The notes under the pieces: generated by a model | What the model was told of the DNA's origin: nothing | Seen by the model: only the letters and a program-made list of their open reading frames with translations | Databases searched by the model: none | Program-made: the position numbers and the translations under genes | Assembly (NCBI RefSeq): GCF_001426405.1 | Contig: NZ_LMEP01000008.1 | Coordinates: forward strand, 1-64,000 | Direction of reading: 5' to 3' | Length of the DNA stretch: 64,000 nt | Origin: Streptomyces sp. Root1304 | GTDB lineage: Bacteria; Actinomycetota; Actinomycetes; Streptomycetales; Streptomycetaceae | Shown here: piece by piece, positions 53,781 through 63,552 of the stretch | Position numbering within the stretch: the stretch's first letter is position 1 | Layout: each line of letters opens with the position of its first letter

Positions 53781-54311
53781 GTGGTGAGCCAGATGGTTTT
53801 CGAACGACGCGGCGGACACCTCCGAGCGGGGGTCCTCGTCCTGATGCTGGCCCCCGCCCTGGCGAGCTGCTCCGACAACGGCGACAGCGGCACCGGTTCC
53901 ACCACGACCACCGCCCCGCCCGGGACGGCGAACGTGACGCCCCCCGCCGACCGGCCCGCCGATCCCGCCGCCGCCCAGGCCGAGATCACCAGGAACTGGA
54001 CGGCCTTCTTCGACCCGAAGACCCCGGCGGCCGAACGGGTGAAGCTCCTGGAGGACGGGGAGCGGATGCAGGCGGTCCTCGGCGCCTTCGGCGGCGACAA
54101 GAACGCGGCCATGACCTCCGCGAAGGTCACCGGGGTGGAGTTCACCTCCGCCACCGGGGCGAACGTCACCTACGACCTGCTGGTCGGCGGGAACCCGGCC
54201 CTGCCCGGCGCCAAGGGCACCTCCGTCCTGCAGAACGACACCTGGAAGGTCTCCGTGAAGACCCTGTGCGGCCTGGTCGAGCTGAGCGGTGTCACCGTTC
54301 CGGGCTGCTGA
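53781..54311 (+). CDS. Putative lipoprotein
   Basis: 176 aa from GTG 53781 (or GTG 53784) with GGAGGG 8 nt upstream. The signal LRAGVLVLMLAPALASCSD has a lipobox (LASC). A Thr-rich linker precedes the ordered part: AAQAEITRNWTAFFDPKTPAAERVKLLEDGERMQAVL, then VTGVEFTSATGANVTYDLLVGGNPALPG and WKVSVKTLCGLV. The pattern resembles NTF2-like extracytoplasmic domains. It overlaps the substrate-binding protein gene by 23 bp, which places it in the Liv system. Confidence 0.75.
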   Translation: MVSQMVFERRGGHLRAGVLVLMLAPALASCSDNGDSGTGSTTTTAPPGTANVTPPADRPADPAAAQAEITRNWTAFFDPKTPAAERVKLLEDGERMQAVLGAFGGDKNAAMTSAKVTGVEFTSATGANVTYDLLVGGNPALPGAKGTSVLQNDTWKVSVKTLCGLVELSGVTVPGC

Positions 54312-55581
54312 GGCGGGAGCGGCGCTGCTCCTGGGCCTGCTGCTCCTTCTCCTCACCGCCTGCGGCAGCCGGCTCCCGGAGCGCGCCTTCGAGACGCGGC
54401 CCACCGCCCACCCCTCCGGCGGTGAGCCGCTCCGCATCGGGATCATCACCAGCGCCACCAGCCCGGTCGGCGGCGAGGCGTTCACCGGCCCGCGCGACGG
54501 AGCCCGCGCCTGGTTCGACGCCCTCAACGCGCGCGGGGGCCTCGACGGGCGCCGGATCGAGGTCGAGACCTGCGACGACGGCGGCAGCGGCGTCGGCAAC
54601 AACGCGTGCGTGCACCGGCTCGTCGACGAACGCAAGGTCTTCGCCCTGGTCGCCACCACCGCCCTCGACTACGCCGGCGCGCCCCTCGTCGCCCGCGCCG
54701 GGGTCCCCGACATCGGCGGCCAGCCGCTCACCCCCGCGTACGACACCTATCCGCACCTCTACGGGATTTACGGCAGCTCCGCCCCGCGCACCGGGAAGGA
54801 ACCCGGCTGGGGCGGGGTCCTGTACGGCGGCACCGAGGTCTACCGCTGGTTCGCCAAGGAGCGGGGCGCCAGGACCGCCGCCGTCGTCTCCTACAACCAG
54901 GCCGCGTCCGCCGCGTACGCCCGGCTGGTCACCCGGGGCCTGCGCGCCGAGGGCTACCGGGTCGTCGAGGAACAGGTGGACTTCGCCCTGCCCAACTTCC
55001 GGGCCGTCGCCGCCGACCTGGGCGCCCAGCACGCCGACGTCCTCTTCGACGCCATGGACACCCACGGCAACGTCCGCCTCTGCGAGGCCATGGAGTCGCT
55101 CGGGGTACGCGTCGACGCCAAGGTGACCAACGTGCAGAACTGGTCCTCGTCCGTCGCCCGCGACTACGCCCGCGCCCCCGGCTGCCGGGACTCCCTGTGG
55201 GCGACCGCGTCCAGCCGGAACCACCAGGACACCGGGAACCCGGAGGTCCGCGCGTTCCGGACGGCGATGGGGGACCGGCCGCTGTCCCAGTGGCAGCTGG
55301 AGGGCTGGGCGGCGGCCATGTGGTTCACCGACGCGGCCCGCTCCTGTCTCGCCGGGGACGGACTCACACGCGCGTGCGTGGAGCGGTTCATGAACCGGCC
55401 GGAGCCGTACACCGCCCGCGGTCTGCTGCTCCCCGTCCGCTTCGAGCACCTGGCGCGCCCGCCCGCGACCCGGAACACCTGTCTGTCCGTGGCGCGTTGG
55501 CTGGACGGCCGGGGCTGGGTGAGTCAGGGCGAGATGACCCGGAACTGCGCGACCGTGCCCCAGCTCGGCTACCGGCCGTGA
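54289..55581 (+). CDS. LIV-type ABC transporter substrate-binding lipoprotein
   Basis: 430 aa, GTG overlapping the previous gene by 23 bp. Lipobox LLLLLLTACGS. The periplasmic-binding type I fold shows LRIGIITSATSPVGGEAFTGPRDGARAWFDALNARGG, then VVSYNQAASAAYARLVTRGL and VLFDAMDTHGNVRLCEAMESLGV. Six or so Cys in the mature part could form disulfides. It is divergent from the fused transporter gene, so it is the likely ligand-binding partner. The ligand is unknown. Confidence 0.88.
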   Translation: MSPFRAAEAGAALLLGLLLLLLTACGSRLPERAFETRPTAHPSGGEPLRIGIITSATSPVGGEAFTGPRDGARAWFDALNARGGLDGRRIEVETCDDGGSGVGNNACVHRLVDERKVFALVATTALDYAGAPLVARAGVPDIGGQPLTPAYDTYPHLYGIYGSSAPRTGKEPGWGGVLYGGTEVYRWFAKERGARTAAVVSYNQAASAAYARLVTRGLRAEGYRVVEEQVDFALPNFRAVAADLGAQHADVLFDAMDTHGNVRLCEAMESLGVRVDAKVTNVQNWSSSVARDYARAPGCRDSLWATASSRNHQDTGNPEVRAFRTAMGDRPLSQWQLEGWAAAMWFTDAARSCLAGDGLTRACVERFMNRPEPYTARGLLLPVRFEHLARPPATRNTCLSVARWLDGRGWVSQGEMTRNCATVPQLGYRP

Positions 55582-55695
55582 CCCCCGCCCGCCGCCGCCC
55601 GTGACCCCGGCACGGCCACCGCCCGTGAACACCGGCCCGTCACCGGCAGTACAGTCGGGCGACCGATCAACTGACCGGGGGGAACCGGCAGCGCG

Positions 55696-56970
55696 ATGCG
55701 AATTTCCTTTCTGCTCCACAACGGCTACCACTACGGCGGCACGATCCGGACGACGTTCACCCTCGCCGAGGAACTGGCGGAACGTCACGAGGTCGAGATC
55801 GTCTCGGTGTTCCGCCACCGCGACCACCCACTCCTCGGCCTGCCCTCCGGCGTGGCCCTGCGCCACCTCGTCGACCTGCGCAAGGACAGCCCCGGCTACG
55901 ACGGCGACCACCCCGACTTCCACCGCCCCGCCGAGGTCTTCCCGCGCGGCGACGGCCGCTGGAAGCAGTACAGCGCGCTGACCGACGCCCGGATCGGCGA
56001 GCACCTGCGCGGCGTGGAGGCCGACGTCCTCGTCGGTACCCGCCCCGGACTCAACGTGCACCTCACCCGGCAGGCCCGGCGCGGCCCGGTCCTCGTCGGC
56101 CAGGAACACCTGATCCTGGACGGCCACAGCTACCGGCTGCGCCGGGACATCGGCCACGAGTACGCGCTCCTCGACGCCGTCACCACGGTCACCGAGGCGG
56201 ACGCGCGCGCGTACCGGAAGCTCGGGCTGCCCGGCGTACGGATCGAGGGCGTGCCCAACAGCGTGCCCGCGCCCTCCGTGCCGCCCGCCGACCCCGCGGC
56301 GAAGACCGTCGTCGCGGCCGGCCGGCTGACCCGCGTCAAGCGGTACGACGTGCTGATCGACGCCTTCGCCGAGATCGCCGCCGACCACCCCGACTGGAAG
56401 CTGCGGATCTACGGCACCGGGGACGCCGTCCAGGACCTCAAGGGGCCGCTGACCCGGCAGATCAAGGACCGGGGCCTGGGCGAGCAGGTCTTCCTCATGG
56501 GCTCGGTGACCCCGCTCGAACCCGAGCTGGTGAAGGGCTCGGTCGCCGCCGTGACCTCGCAGCGCGAGTCCTTCGGCATGACGATCGTCGAGGCGATGCG
56601 CTGCGGCCTCCCCGTCGTCTCCACCGACTGCCCGTACGGGCCGGGCGAGATCATCGAGGACGGGGTCGACGGGTTCCTGGTGCCGGTCGACGACGTGGCC
56701 GGCTTCGCGCGGGCGCTGCGCCGGCTCGTCGAGGACGAGGAACTGCGCGCCAAGACCGCGCGGGCCGCGCGCGACGCCTCCGAGCGCTTCGACCCGGCCA
56801 GGATCGCCGCCCGGCACGAGGCCCTGTGGGCGGAGCTCGTCGAGCGGGGCGCGAGCCGGCGCAGCCACTCGGCGGGCCGGACGGCGGTCCACCGCGGGAC
56901 CGGCCGGGCCGTCGACGCGGTCTACACCCTGAAGGCGAAGGTCGGCCGACTGGTGCGGCGCTTCCGCTGA
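55696..56970 (+). CDS. GT4-type glycosyltransferase
   Basis: 424 aa, ATG with GGGGGGAAC upstream. The N-terminal domain starts RISFLLHNGYHYGGTIRTTFTLAEEL; the C-terminal GT-B half has TVVAAGRLTRVKRYDVLIDAFAEIA, LRIYGTGDAVQDL and SQRESFGMTIVEAMRCGLPVVSTDCPYGPGEII with the E-x7-E motif. A basic C-terminal tail (TLKAKVGRLVRRFR) may touch the membrane. Relatives include teichoic acid and poly(glycerol) transferases. It is a single gene, preceded by a 114-bp gap after the binding protein. Confidence 0.88.
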   Translation: MRISFLLHNGYHYGGTIRTTFTLAEELAERHEVEIVSVFRHRDHPLLGLPSGVALRHLVDLRKDSPGYDGDHPDFHRPAEVFPRGDGRWKQYSALTDARIGEHLRGVEADVLVGTRPGLNVHLTRQARRGPVLVGQEHLILDGHSYRLRRDIGHEYALLDAVTTVTEADARAYRKLGLPGVRIEGVPNSVPAPSVPPADPAAKTVVAAGRLTRVKRYDVLIDAFAEIAADHPDWKLRIYGTGDAVQDLKGPLTRQIKDRGLGEQVFLMGSVTPLEPELVKGSVAAVTSQRESFGMTIVEAMRCGLPVVSTDCPYGPGEIIEDGVDGFLVPVDDVAGFARALRRLVEDEELRAKTARAARDASERFDPARIAARHEALWAELVERGASRRSHSAGRTAVHRGTGRAVDAVYTLKAKVGRLVRRFR

Positions 56971-57094
56971 CGGGACCGGGACCGGGACGGGGACGGCACC
57001 CGCATCGGGGCCGGCGCCCGTGGCGTCGAGACCGTCGCGCCCATCCGCTCATCGAGGACAGAAGTCGTCCGCGAGGGCTGGCAGACTCGGCGCC

Positions 57095-58081
57095 ATGTTG
57101 GAGACCTCAGCACGGCTCTTGCGTCTGCTCTCGCTGCTCCAGGCCCACCGCGAGTGGTCCGGCGCCGCCCTCGCCGACCGGCTCGGGGTCACGCCCCGCA
57201 CCGTCCGGCGGGACGTCGACCGGCTGCGGGAGCTCGGCTACCCGGTCAACGCCAGCCCCGGCACCGGCGGCGGATACCAGCTGGGCGCCGGGGCCGAACT
57301 GCCCCCGCTGCTCCTCGACGACGAGGAGGCCGTGGCCGTCGCCGTCGGCCTGCGCGCCGCCGCCGGGCAGGGCGTCGAGGGCATCGGCGAGAGTTCCGTA
57401 CGGGCCCTGGCCAAGCTGGAGCAGGTCCTGCCGGGGCGGCTGCGGCGCCGGGTGAGCGCCCTCAACGCCTTCACCGTGCCGATGCTGCGCACCCCGCGCG
57501 AGACGATCGACCCGGCCGTGCTCACCGAACTCGCCCATGCCTGCCGGGACGCCGAGCGACTGCGGTTCGAGTACCGCGACCACGGCGGGACGGCCACCCG
57601 CAGGACCGTCGAACCGCACCGCCTGGTGTGCAGCGAGCGCCGCTGGTACCTGGTCGCCTGGGACGTGGACCGGGCGGACTGGCGTACCTTCCGGGCCGAC
57701 CGGATCGTGCCGACGCCGCCGCACGGACCCCGCTTCCCGCCCCGCGAACCGCCCGCCGACGACCTGGCCGCCTATGTGTCGAAGGGGGTGTCCGGCCGCG
57801 CCTACGCGGCGGAGGCGACGGTCCGGCTCTTCGTCCCGCTCGCCGAGGCGGCGGCTGTCGTGGGCCCCCTGGACGGGGTCCTGACGGCGGACGGCGAGGA
57901 CGCCTGTCTGCTGCGGACGGGGGCGCCCGGCCTCGACGCGATGGTGTTCCACGTGGCGTTCATGGGCTTCGACTTCGAGGTGCTCGACCCGCCGCAGCTC
58001 GCGGACGCGGTCCGGGCGCTCAGGGACCGTCTGTCCCGGGCCCTCGACCGGCCGGGCGGCGCTCCGGCGGCGGGCTCGTGA
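57095..58081 (+). CDS. YafY-type HTH/WYL transcriptional regulator
   Basis: 328 aa from ATG 57095; the longer ORF upstream has no family features. CAGACT 7 nt before the ATG suggests a leaderless start. The N-terminal HTH_11 is [42 protein letters not shown]; the WYL domain is [49 protein letters not shown], and a WCX-like end follows. Its 3' end overlaps the convergent ctaD gene by 62 bp. Target unknown. Confidence 0.9.
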   Translation: MLETSARLLRLLSLLQAHREWSGAALADRLGVTPRTVRRDVDRLRELGYPVNASPGTGGGYQLGAGAELPPLLLDDEEAVAVAVGLRAAAGQGVEGIGESSVRALAKLEQVLPGRLRRRVSALNAFTVPMLRTPRETIDPAVLTELAHACRDAERLRFEYRDHGGTATRRTVEPHRLVCSERRWYLVAWDVDRADWRTFRADRIVPTPPHGPRFPPREPPADDLAAYVSKGVSGRAYAAEATVRLFVPLAEAAAVVGPLDGVLTADGEDACLLRTGAPGLDAMVFHVAFMGFDFEVLDPPQLADAVRALRDRLSRALDRPGGAPAAGS

Positions 58082-59732
58082 TCCGCATCCGCTCGTAGGC
58101 CGCGAACTCCGGGTGGTGCAGGTCGAAGGCGGGGGCCTCGGAGCGGATGCGGGGCACGGAGGCGAAGTTGTGCCGGGGCGGCGGGCAGGAGGTCGCCCAC
58201 TCCAGGGAGCGGCCGAAGCCCCAGGGGTCGTCGACGTCGACCTTCGTCCCGTACCGCCAGGTCCGCCACACGTTGTAGAGGAACGGCAGGGTGGAGCTGC
58301 CGAGCAGGAAGGCGCCGATGGTGGACACGGTGTTGAGGGCGGTGAAGCCGTCGGCCCGCAGGTAGTCCGCGTACCGCCGGGGCATGCCCTCGGCGCCGAG
58401 CCAGTGCTGCACCAGGAAGGTCAGGTGGAAGCCGACGAACAGGGTCCAGAAGTGGATCTTCCCGAGCCGTTCGTCGAGCATCCGGCCGGTGAACTTGGGC
58501 CACCAGAAGTAGAAGCCGGCGAAGGTCGCGAAGACGACCGTGCCGAAGACCGTGTAGTGGAAGTGGGCGACCACGAAGTACGAGTCGGTGACCTGGAAGT
58601 CCATCGGCGGGGACGCGAGGATCACCCCGGTGAGTCCGCCGAAGAGGAAGGACACCAGGAAGCCGACGGACCAGAGCATCGGGGTCTCGAAGGAGAGCGA
58701 GCCCCGCAGCATCGTGCCGGTCCAGTTGAAGAACTTCACCCCGGTGGGCACCGCGATGAGGAACGAGAGCAGCGAGAAGAACGGCAGCAGCACCGCCCCC
58801 GTCGCGAACATGTGGTGGGCCCAGACGACCACCGAGAGGCCGGTGATCGCCATCGTCGCGGCGATCAGCGTCGTGTACCCGAAGATCGGCTTCCGGGCGA
58901 AGACGGGGATGATCTCGCTGACGATGCCGAAGAACGGCAGCGCGATGATGTAGACCTCGGGGTGCCCGAAGAACCAGAAGAGGTGCTGCCAGAGCAGCGC
59001 GCCGCCGTTCTCGGGATGGAAGACCACGGAGCCCAGGCGCCGGTCCGACTCCAGGACGAGCAGCGCGGCGGCGAGGACCGGGAAGGCCATCAGGACCAGG
59101 ATCGCGGTGAAGAGCACGTTCCAGGTGAAGATCGGCATGCGGAACATGGTCATGCCGGGCGCCCGCATCCCGATGATCGTCGCCAGGAAGTTCACCGAGG
59201 TGAGGATCGTGCCGAAGCCCGAGAGCGCCAGGCCCATGATCCACAGGTCGGCGCCGATGCCGGGGGTGCGCTCCAGGCCGTTGAGGGGCGCGTACGCGGT
59301 CCAGCCGAAGGCCGGCGGCCCGCTGGGCACCAGGAGCGAGCCGAGCACGATCAGGCCGCCGAAGAGGAACAGCCAGTACGAGAACATGTTGAGCCGCGGG
59401 AAGGCCACGTCGGGCGAGCCGATCTGGAGCGGCACCAGCTCGTTGGCGAAGCCGGCGAACGTGGGCGTCGCGAAGAGCAGCAGCATGATCGTGCCGTGCA
59501 GGGTGAAGGCCTGGTTGAACTCCTGGTTCGTGACCAGCTGGAGCCCCGGGCGGGCCAGCTCCGCCCGCATCAGCATGGCCATGACCCCGGCCACCAGGAA
59601 GAAGAGGAACGAGGTCACCAGATAGAGGTGGCCGATCTTCTTGTGGTCGGTGGTGGTGAGCCAGTCGATCAGTACGCGCCCGTGCCGCTCCGGGGTCGAT
59701 TCGACGGCTGCGGTCACTGTCCCGTTGCCCAT
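58020..59732 (-). CDS. ctaD: Cytochrome c oxidase subunit I (aa3-type), stand-alone copy
   Basis: 570 aa from ATG 59732 with GGAGG 5 nt upstream (the ORF is open to 59795). About twelve membrane helices. The haem-copper site sequence [19 protein letters not shown] carries the Cu-B His and cross-linked Tyr; [23 protein letters not shown] and [10 protein letters not shown] add the other His ligands. It reduces oxygen in the respiratory chain. No ctaC, ctaE or ctaF is nearby, so it is an extra copy relative to the usual cluster. The last ~20 codons overlap the convergent WYL regulator gene. Confidence 0.94.
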   Translation of the reverse strand: MGNGTVTAAVESTPERHGRVLIDWLTTTDHKKIGHLYLVTSFLFFLVAGVMAMLMRAELARPGLQLVTNQEFNQAFTLHGTIMLLLFATPTFAGFANELVPLQIGSPDVAFPRLNMFSYWLFLFGGLIVLGSLLVPSGPPAFGWTAYAPLNGLERTPGIGADLWIMGLALSGFGTILTSVNFLATIIGMRAPGMTMFRMPIFTWNVLFTAILVLMAFPVLAAALLVLESDRRLGSVVFHPENGGALLWQHLFWFFGHPEVYIIALPFFGIVSEIIPVFARKPIFGYTTLIAATMAITGLSVVVWAHHMFATGAVLLPFFSLLSFLIAVPTGVKFFNWTGTMLRGSLSFETPMLWSVGFLVSFLFGGLTGVILASPPMDFQVTDSYFVVAHFHYTVFGTVVFATFAGFYFWWPKFTGRMLDERLGKIHFWTLFVGFHLTFLVQHWLGAEGMPRRYADYLRADGFTALNTVSTIGAFLLGSSTLPFLYNVWRTWRYGTKVDVDDPWGFGRSLEWATSCPPPRHNFASVPRIRSEAPAFDLHHPEFAAYERMRITSPPPERRPAGRGPGTDGP

Positions 59733-60040
59733 CGCTGCCTCCGCCTCGCCGTCGACCCGGCTCCGCGTCTCCGGGCGTTCGGCAAGCGTAAGCATTGTGT
59801 AAGGGAAGAGTGAGCGGCTCGCACGCGCGTCGCCGACACAATTCGGGACGGGGCTGCGGGAAGCGGGAATTACGCGCGTTCAATCACGCCTTCCGGGCCG
59901 TTCGTGCGAACTGATGGGCGGCCTTCGGAATTACCGGAGAAACGGCCGGAAACGGGCCCTCCGAGTAACCGCCGCCGTGTCGAACACATGTCGAGAACTT
60001 GTGACACAAGCGTGACCGCCGGGGGACTAACGTGAGGCAC
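59733..60040. other. 308-bp divergent intergenic region upstream of ctaD
   Basis: Divergent promoter region for ctaD and the I78 inhibitor gene. A/T-richer pieces occur at 59780-59810 (GTAAGCATTGTGTAAGGG) and 59840-59960. CGAACACATGTCGAGAACTTG (59979-59999) lies before the inhibitor gene, but no clean -35/-10 pair could be fixed. No gene seen. Confidence 0.5.
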
Positions 60041-60256
60041 ATGGCACCCACATCGCGCACTCCCCAGCCGCCCCGCGACGCCCCCGAGTCCTATGTGGGC
60101 CTCGACGCGGAAGGCGCCGAGCAGCTCGCCAGGACGCGCGGCTGGAGCACCGTCAGGTCCCTGCCGCCCGGCTCGATCATCACCATGGAGTACCTCCAGG
60201 GACGCCTCAACTTCGAGGTCGAGGGCGGCACCGTCACCCGCTGCTGGGTCGGCTGA
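60041..60256 (+). CDS. I78 family peptidase inhibitor
   Basis: 71 aa from ATG 60041; GTG 60032 is an alternative with GGGGGAC upstream. The protein ends in the family pattern: PPGSIITMEYLQGRLNFEVEGGTVTRCWVG, where the Asn-phe-containing loop and the final R-C resemble the I78 elastase inhibitors. No signal peptide is visible, unusual for an exported inhibitor. It may act on a cytoplasmic or co-exported protease. Confidence 0.8.
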   Translation: MAPTSRTPQPPRDAPESYVGLDAEGAEQLARTRGWSTVRSLPPGSIITMEYLQGRLNFEVEGGTVTRCWVG

Positions 60257-60320
60257 CCGGCCGGACGCACGCGGCCGGAAGGCCGTGCGCCGCGCATGCG
60301 GACATCCGTACGCGCGCATG

Positions 60321-60358
60321 CGGAAGGGCCCCGGCCGATGACGGCCGGGGCCCTTCCG
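60321..60358 (+). terminator. Terminator hairpin between I78 gene and PAP2 gene
   Basis: Perfect 16-bp stem (60321-60336 with 60343-60358), 6-nt loop GATGAC. Serves the I78 gene and possibly the convergent PAP2 gene. Confidence 0.8.
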
Positions 60359-60371
60359 TGCAGCTGGGTGG

Positions 60372-61256
60372 TCAGCCCCGGGTCACCGGGGCGCGGCGCC
60401 CGCCGGCCACCCCCACGGGCTCCCGGACGGGCTCCTCCGACCCCGGCGGACGCGGCGGGAAGAACCCGGGGCGCGGACCGCCGGAGGCGACCGGCAGCGA
60501 GGGCACCAGACGGCGACGGTCCCGCAGCCGCTCCCTGATCCGGTCGCGCGCGGCGAGGATCCACGACTCGGCCACGGCGAGGACCGGCTCGCACCAGGGC
60601 AGCGCCAGCAGGACGAGCAGCCCGGCCGCCCAGCCGAGCAGCACGTCGCTCAGCCAGTGCGTGCCCAGATAGACGGTGGTGAGGCCGACGCCGAGCGCGA
60701 CCACGGCCGAGAGCGCCGACAGATAGCGCCTGGCCCTCGGGGTGGTCGCCAGATAGGCGAGGATGCCCCAGGTCACGACCGCGTTGGCGGTGTGACCCGA
60801 GGGGAATATGTCGCCGCCGGCGAACAGCTCGGCGGAGCCGACCTGGGTCGCGTAGTGGGGGCCGAGGCGGCCGAGGCCGAGCTTGACCGCGCCGACCGAG
60901 ACGTTGAGCAGCAGGAGGGCGGCACCGAGGCAGAGCAGGGGCCGCAGGGTGTGCTGGCGCCAGGAGCGCCAGCCCAGCCAGGCGGCCACCATGACGGCCG
61001 TGGGCCCGCGCTGGCCGAGGACGACGTAGTAGTCGAGGAAACCGTGGATCTCCGGCCACTGCTGGTAGGGCCGGAAGAGCATGATCTTCCAGTCGAGGGT
61101 CACCAGCCACGTCGACAGCAGAACGGCGACGACCATGGCGAGATAGAACGCCGACGTCCCGCCGAAGAGGGCGAGACGCGTGCGGGTCATCCGCGGGACC
61201 TCTATCTTCGGCGGTTCCGGCTCCCGGTCCAGCCGGGCAAAGATGTCGGTACGCAC
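60372..61256 (-). CDS. PAP2 family phosphatase, membrane-bound
   Basis: 294 aa from GTG 61256. TAACGT 7 nt upstream gives a leaderless start, which favours it over ATG 61200 (GAGG upstream). Six membrane helices follow. The three PAP2 motifs are present: KLGLGRLGPHY region (motif 1, K-x6-RP-like), FPSGHTANAVV (motif 2) and GLTTVYLGTHWLSDVLLGW (motif 3). The C-terminal ~65 residues are basic and Pro-rich. It should dephosphorylate a lipid phosphate or undecaprenyl pyrophosphate on the outer face. Confidence 0.88.
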   Translation of the reverse strand: MRTDIFARLDREPEPPKIEVPRMTRTRLALFGGTSAFYLAMVVAVLLSTWLVTLDWKIMLFRPYQQWPEIHGFLDYYVVLGQRGPTAVMVAAWLGWRSWRQHTLRPLLCLGAALLLLNVSVGAVKLGLGRLGPHYATQVGSAELFAGGDIFPSGHTANAVVTWGILAYLATTPRARRYLSALSAVVALGVGLTTVYLGTHWLSDVLLGWAAGLLVLLALPWCEPVLAVAESWILAARDRIRERLRDRRRLVPSLPVASGGPRPGFFPPRPPGSEEPVREPVGVAGGRRAPVTRG

Positions 61257-61661
61257 CCAATCGACGTTACAGGGAGTGAGAAGCCGACCCGGTCGATCCG
61301 GTCCCTTCGTGATGTTGATGTGATGTGGAGTGGGTCTCAGTGGCCTCCCTATTACCGGCGTCCGTCGGGAAATCCGATGACCTTCCGCCCTATTGTCGCG
61401 AAGCTCATTCCGGAAGAGTGTTTGAACGCGAGGGAATAGCTTCAGACGCATGTCCGTACGGAATTCCATGCGACGCGCGGCCCGCCCCGAGTGGCGTACG
61501 CCACACCGCGAGGCCCGCCGGGGTGAGAGCTGCACCACGCGCTCGACGCTTGAACTCGCGTACGCTGACGGCTCACTCACCCTTCGATGCCGGGCCGCCC
61601 CAGGGCCATAACCCCTGGTCGGGGCCTGCCGGGGGCGAGAGCTTCACTGGGAGGTACGTAC
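61257..61661. other. 405-bp intergenic region with palindromes
   Basis: Holds promoters for the PAP2 gene (left) and the MFS gene (right). GTGGCGTACGCCAC (61491-61504) is a perfect 14-bp palindrome and TCCGTACGGA (61453-61462) another; either could be an operator for the MFS pump, but no regulator gene is adjacent. No gene seen beyond a doubtful ORF of about 20 codons. Confidence 0.5.
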
Positions 61662-63509
61662 ATGTCGCGGACGAACACGGCCCCAGCACGACCGCCCGCC
61701 GCCACCGGCGACGGAGCCAACCGCTGGGTCGTCCTCGTCGTCCTCTGCGTCAGCCTTCTCCTGGTCGCCCTCGACGCGACCATCCTCCACGTCGCCGTCC
61801 CCTCGCTCACCGAGGACCTGCGCCCCAGCTCCACCGCGCTGCTCTGGATCGTCGACGCCTACCCCCTGGTCTGCGCGTCGCTGCTGATCCTCTTCGGCAC
61901 CCTCGGCGACCGGGTCGGCAGACGACGGGTCCTCCTCCTCGGCTACGGGCTGTTCGGCATCGCCTCGGCGGTCGCCGCGCTCGCCACCGAACCCTCGGTC
62001 CTCATCGCGGCCCGCGCGCTGCTCGGCGTCGGCGGCGCCATGATCATGCCCGCCACGCTCTCCATCCTCCGGGCGGTCTTCCCCGACCGCAGGGAGCGCG
62101 CCACCGCGATCGGCGTCTGGACCGCCACCGCCGCGATCGGGGCCGCCACCGGACCGGTGCTCGGCGGCTTCCTCGTCGAGAACTACTGGTGGGGCTCCGT
62201 CTTCCTCATCAACATCCCGCTGATGGCGCTGATCCTGCCGCTCGGCCGCCGGCTCCTCCCCGAATCCCGGGGCGCCGCCGACGGCCCCTGGGACGTCCTC
62301 GGCGCGCTCATGGCCGCCGCCGGCGTGCTCGGCTGCGTCCTCGGCGTCAAGCGCGCCGGGGCCGGCGACCCGCTGCTCGCCCTCCCCACCGCCGGACCGC
62401 TGCTCGTCGGCGCCGCGCTCCTCGTCCTCTTCGTACGGCGGCAGAAGCGGCGCCCGCACCCGCTGATCGACATGGGGCTCTTCTCCCGGGCCGCCTTCAC
62501 CACCTCGGTCGGCTGCATCGTCATCGGCATGCTCGCCCTGGTCGGCCTGGAGCTCATCGCCGTCCAGTACCTCCAGCTGGTCCTCGGCCTCAGCCCCCTG
62601 GAGACCGGGCTGCGGCTGCTCCCGCTCACCTTCGCCGCGATGGCCGCCGGCGCCACCGGCTCGTACACCCTGCGCCGGATCGGACCCCGGCGGATGGTCG
62701 GCTGGGGCTTCGTCCTCACCGCCGCCGCCGTGCTGCTCCTCGTCCTCATGGGGGAGCACGACCGGCCGATGCTGCTCACGGTGGGCTTCGTGCTGCTCGG
62801 CTTCGGCCTGCAGACCACGCTCTTCTCGGCGTACGAGTCGATGCTCAGCGAGGCGCCGGCGCGGAGCGCGGGCGGCGCGGCGGCGATCGGCGAGACCTCC
62901 TACCAGCTGGGCGCGGGCATGGGCATCGCGCTGCTCGGCAGTGTGATGAACGCGGCGTACGCGCCCGGGCTCGCCTCGGTCCCCGGAGTGCCCGCCGAGG
63001 CGAGCCGGGCCGCCGCGAACTCGCTGGGCGAGGCGTATCAGGTCGCCGGGCAGCTCGGCGGCACGGCGGGCGAAGCCCTGCACCAGGCCGCCCGGCACTC
63101 CTTCGTGAACGGGCTGCACATCACGCTCTGCGTGAGCGCGGGGCTGCTGCTCCTCGGCGCGGTGATGGCCCGGCGGCTGCCCCGGGTGATGGAGTGCCCG
63201 GCGGCGGACCCGGACGAGGCGGTGACCGTCGGGACCGCTGAGGCGGCGGAGACGGCAGGGGCGCCGGGGGCGAGCGCGGCGGCAGAGATGCCGGAGACCG
63301 CGGGAGCGCCAGGGACCGCGGGGACGGCCGGGGCGCCGGGAAAGGTGTCCGCCGGGATCTCCGGACACCTGGTGTCCGTGGAGCCGGCCGAGCCGCGGCT
63401 GTCCGCGGAGGCCTCCGGGCACCGGGTGCCCGTGGAGTCCGCCGAGCCGCGGGTGCCCGCGACCCGGGAAGCGATCGAGTCCGCCGGCTCGGGGCGTCCG
63501 GCGCACTGA
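61662..63509 (+). CDS. DHA2 (14-TM) MFS drug transporter with long C-terminal tail
   Basis: 615 aa from ATG 61662 with GGGAGG 7 nt upstream. Fourteen hydrophobic segments are expected for this group. VALDATILHVAVPSL gives motif D1, GDRVGRRRVLLLGYG motif A and GVWTATAAIGAATGPVLGG motif C of H+-coupled antiporters. The last ~110 residues are hydrophilic and Ala/Glu/Pro-rich, with SGHLVSVEPAEPRLSAE and SGHRVPVESAEPRVPA as a near-repeat; this tail is unusual. It should export amphiphilic drugs or dyes of the SmvA/QacA kind. Confidence 0.9.
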   Translation: MSRTNTAPARPPAATGDGANRWVVLVVLCVSLLLVALDATILHVAVPSLTEDLRPSSTALLWIVDAYPLVCASLLILFGTLGDRVGRRRVLLLGYGLFGIASAVAALATEPSVLIAARALLGVGGAMIMPATLSILRAVFPDRRERATAIGVWTATAAIGAATGPVLGGFLVENYWWGSVFLINIPLMALILPLGRRLLPESRGAADGPWDVLGALMAAAGVLGCVLGVKRAGAGDPLLALPTAGPLLVGAALLVLFVRRQKRRPHPLIDMGLFSRAAFTTSVGCIVIGMLALVGLELIAVQYLQLVLGLSPLETGLRLLPLTFAAMAAGATGSYTLRRIGPRRMVGWGFVLTAAAVLLLVLMGEHDRPMLLTVGFVLLGFGLQTTLFSAYESMLSEAPARSAGGAAAIGETSYQLGAGMGIALLGSVMNAAYAPGLASVPGVPAEASRAAANSLGEAYQVAGQLGGTAGEALHQAARHSFVNGLHITLCVSAGLLLLGAVMARRLPRVMECPAADPDEAVTVGTAEAAETAGAPGASAAAEMPETAGAPGTAGTAGAPGKVSAGISGHLVSVEPAEPRLSAEASGHRVPVESAEPRVPATREAIESAGSGRPAH

Positions 63510-63552
63510 CCCGATCCCTCGGGCGGTGCCCCGGCCGGGCCGGCGGACCCGC

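Noticed and set aside
61379..61441. 20-codon ORF before the MFS gene
   Set aside because: No RBS and no evidence of coding beyond an ATG and a stop.
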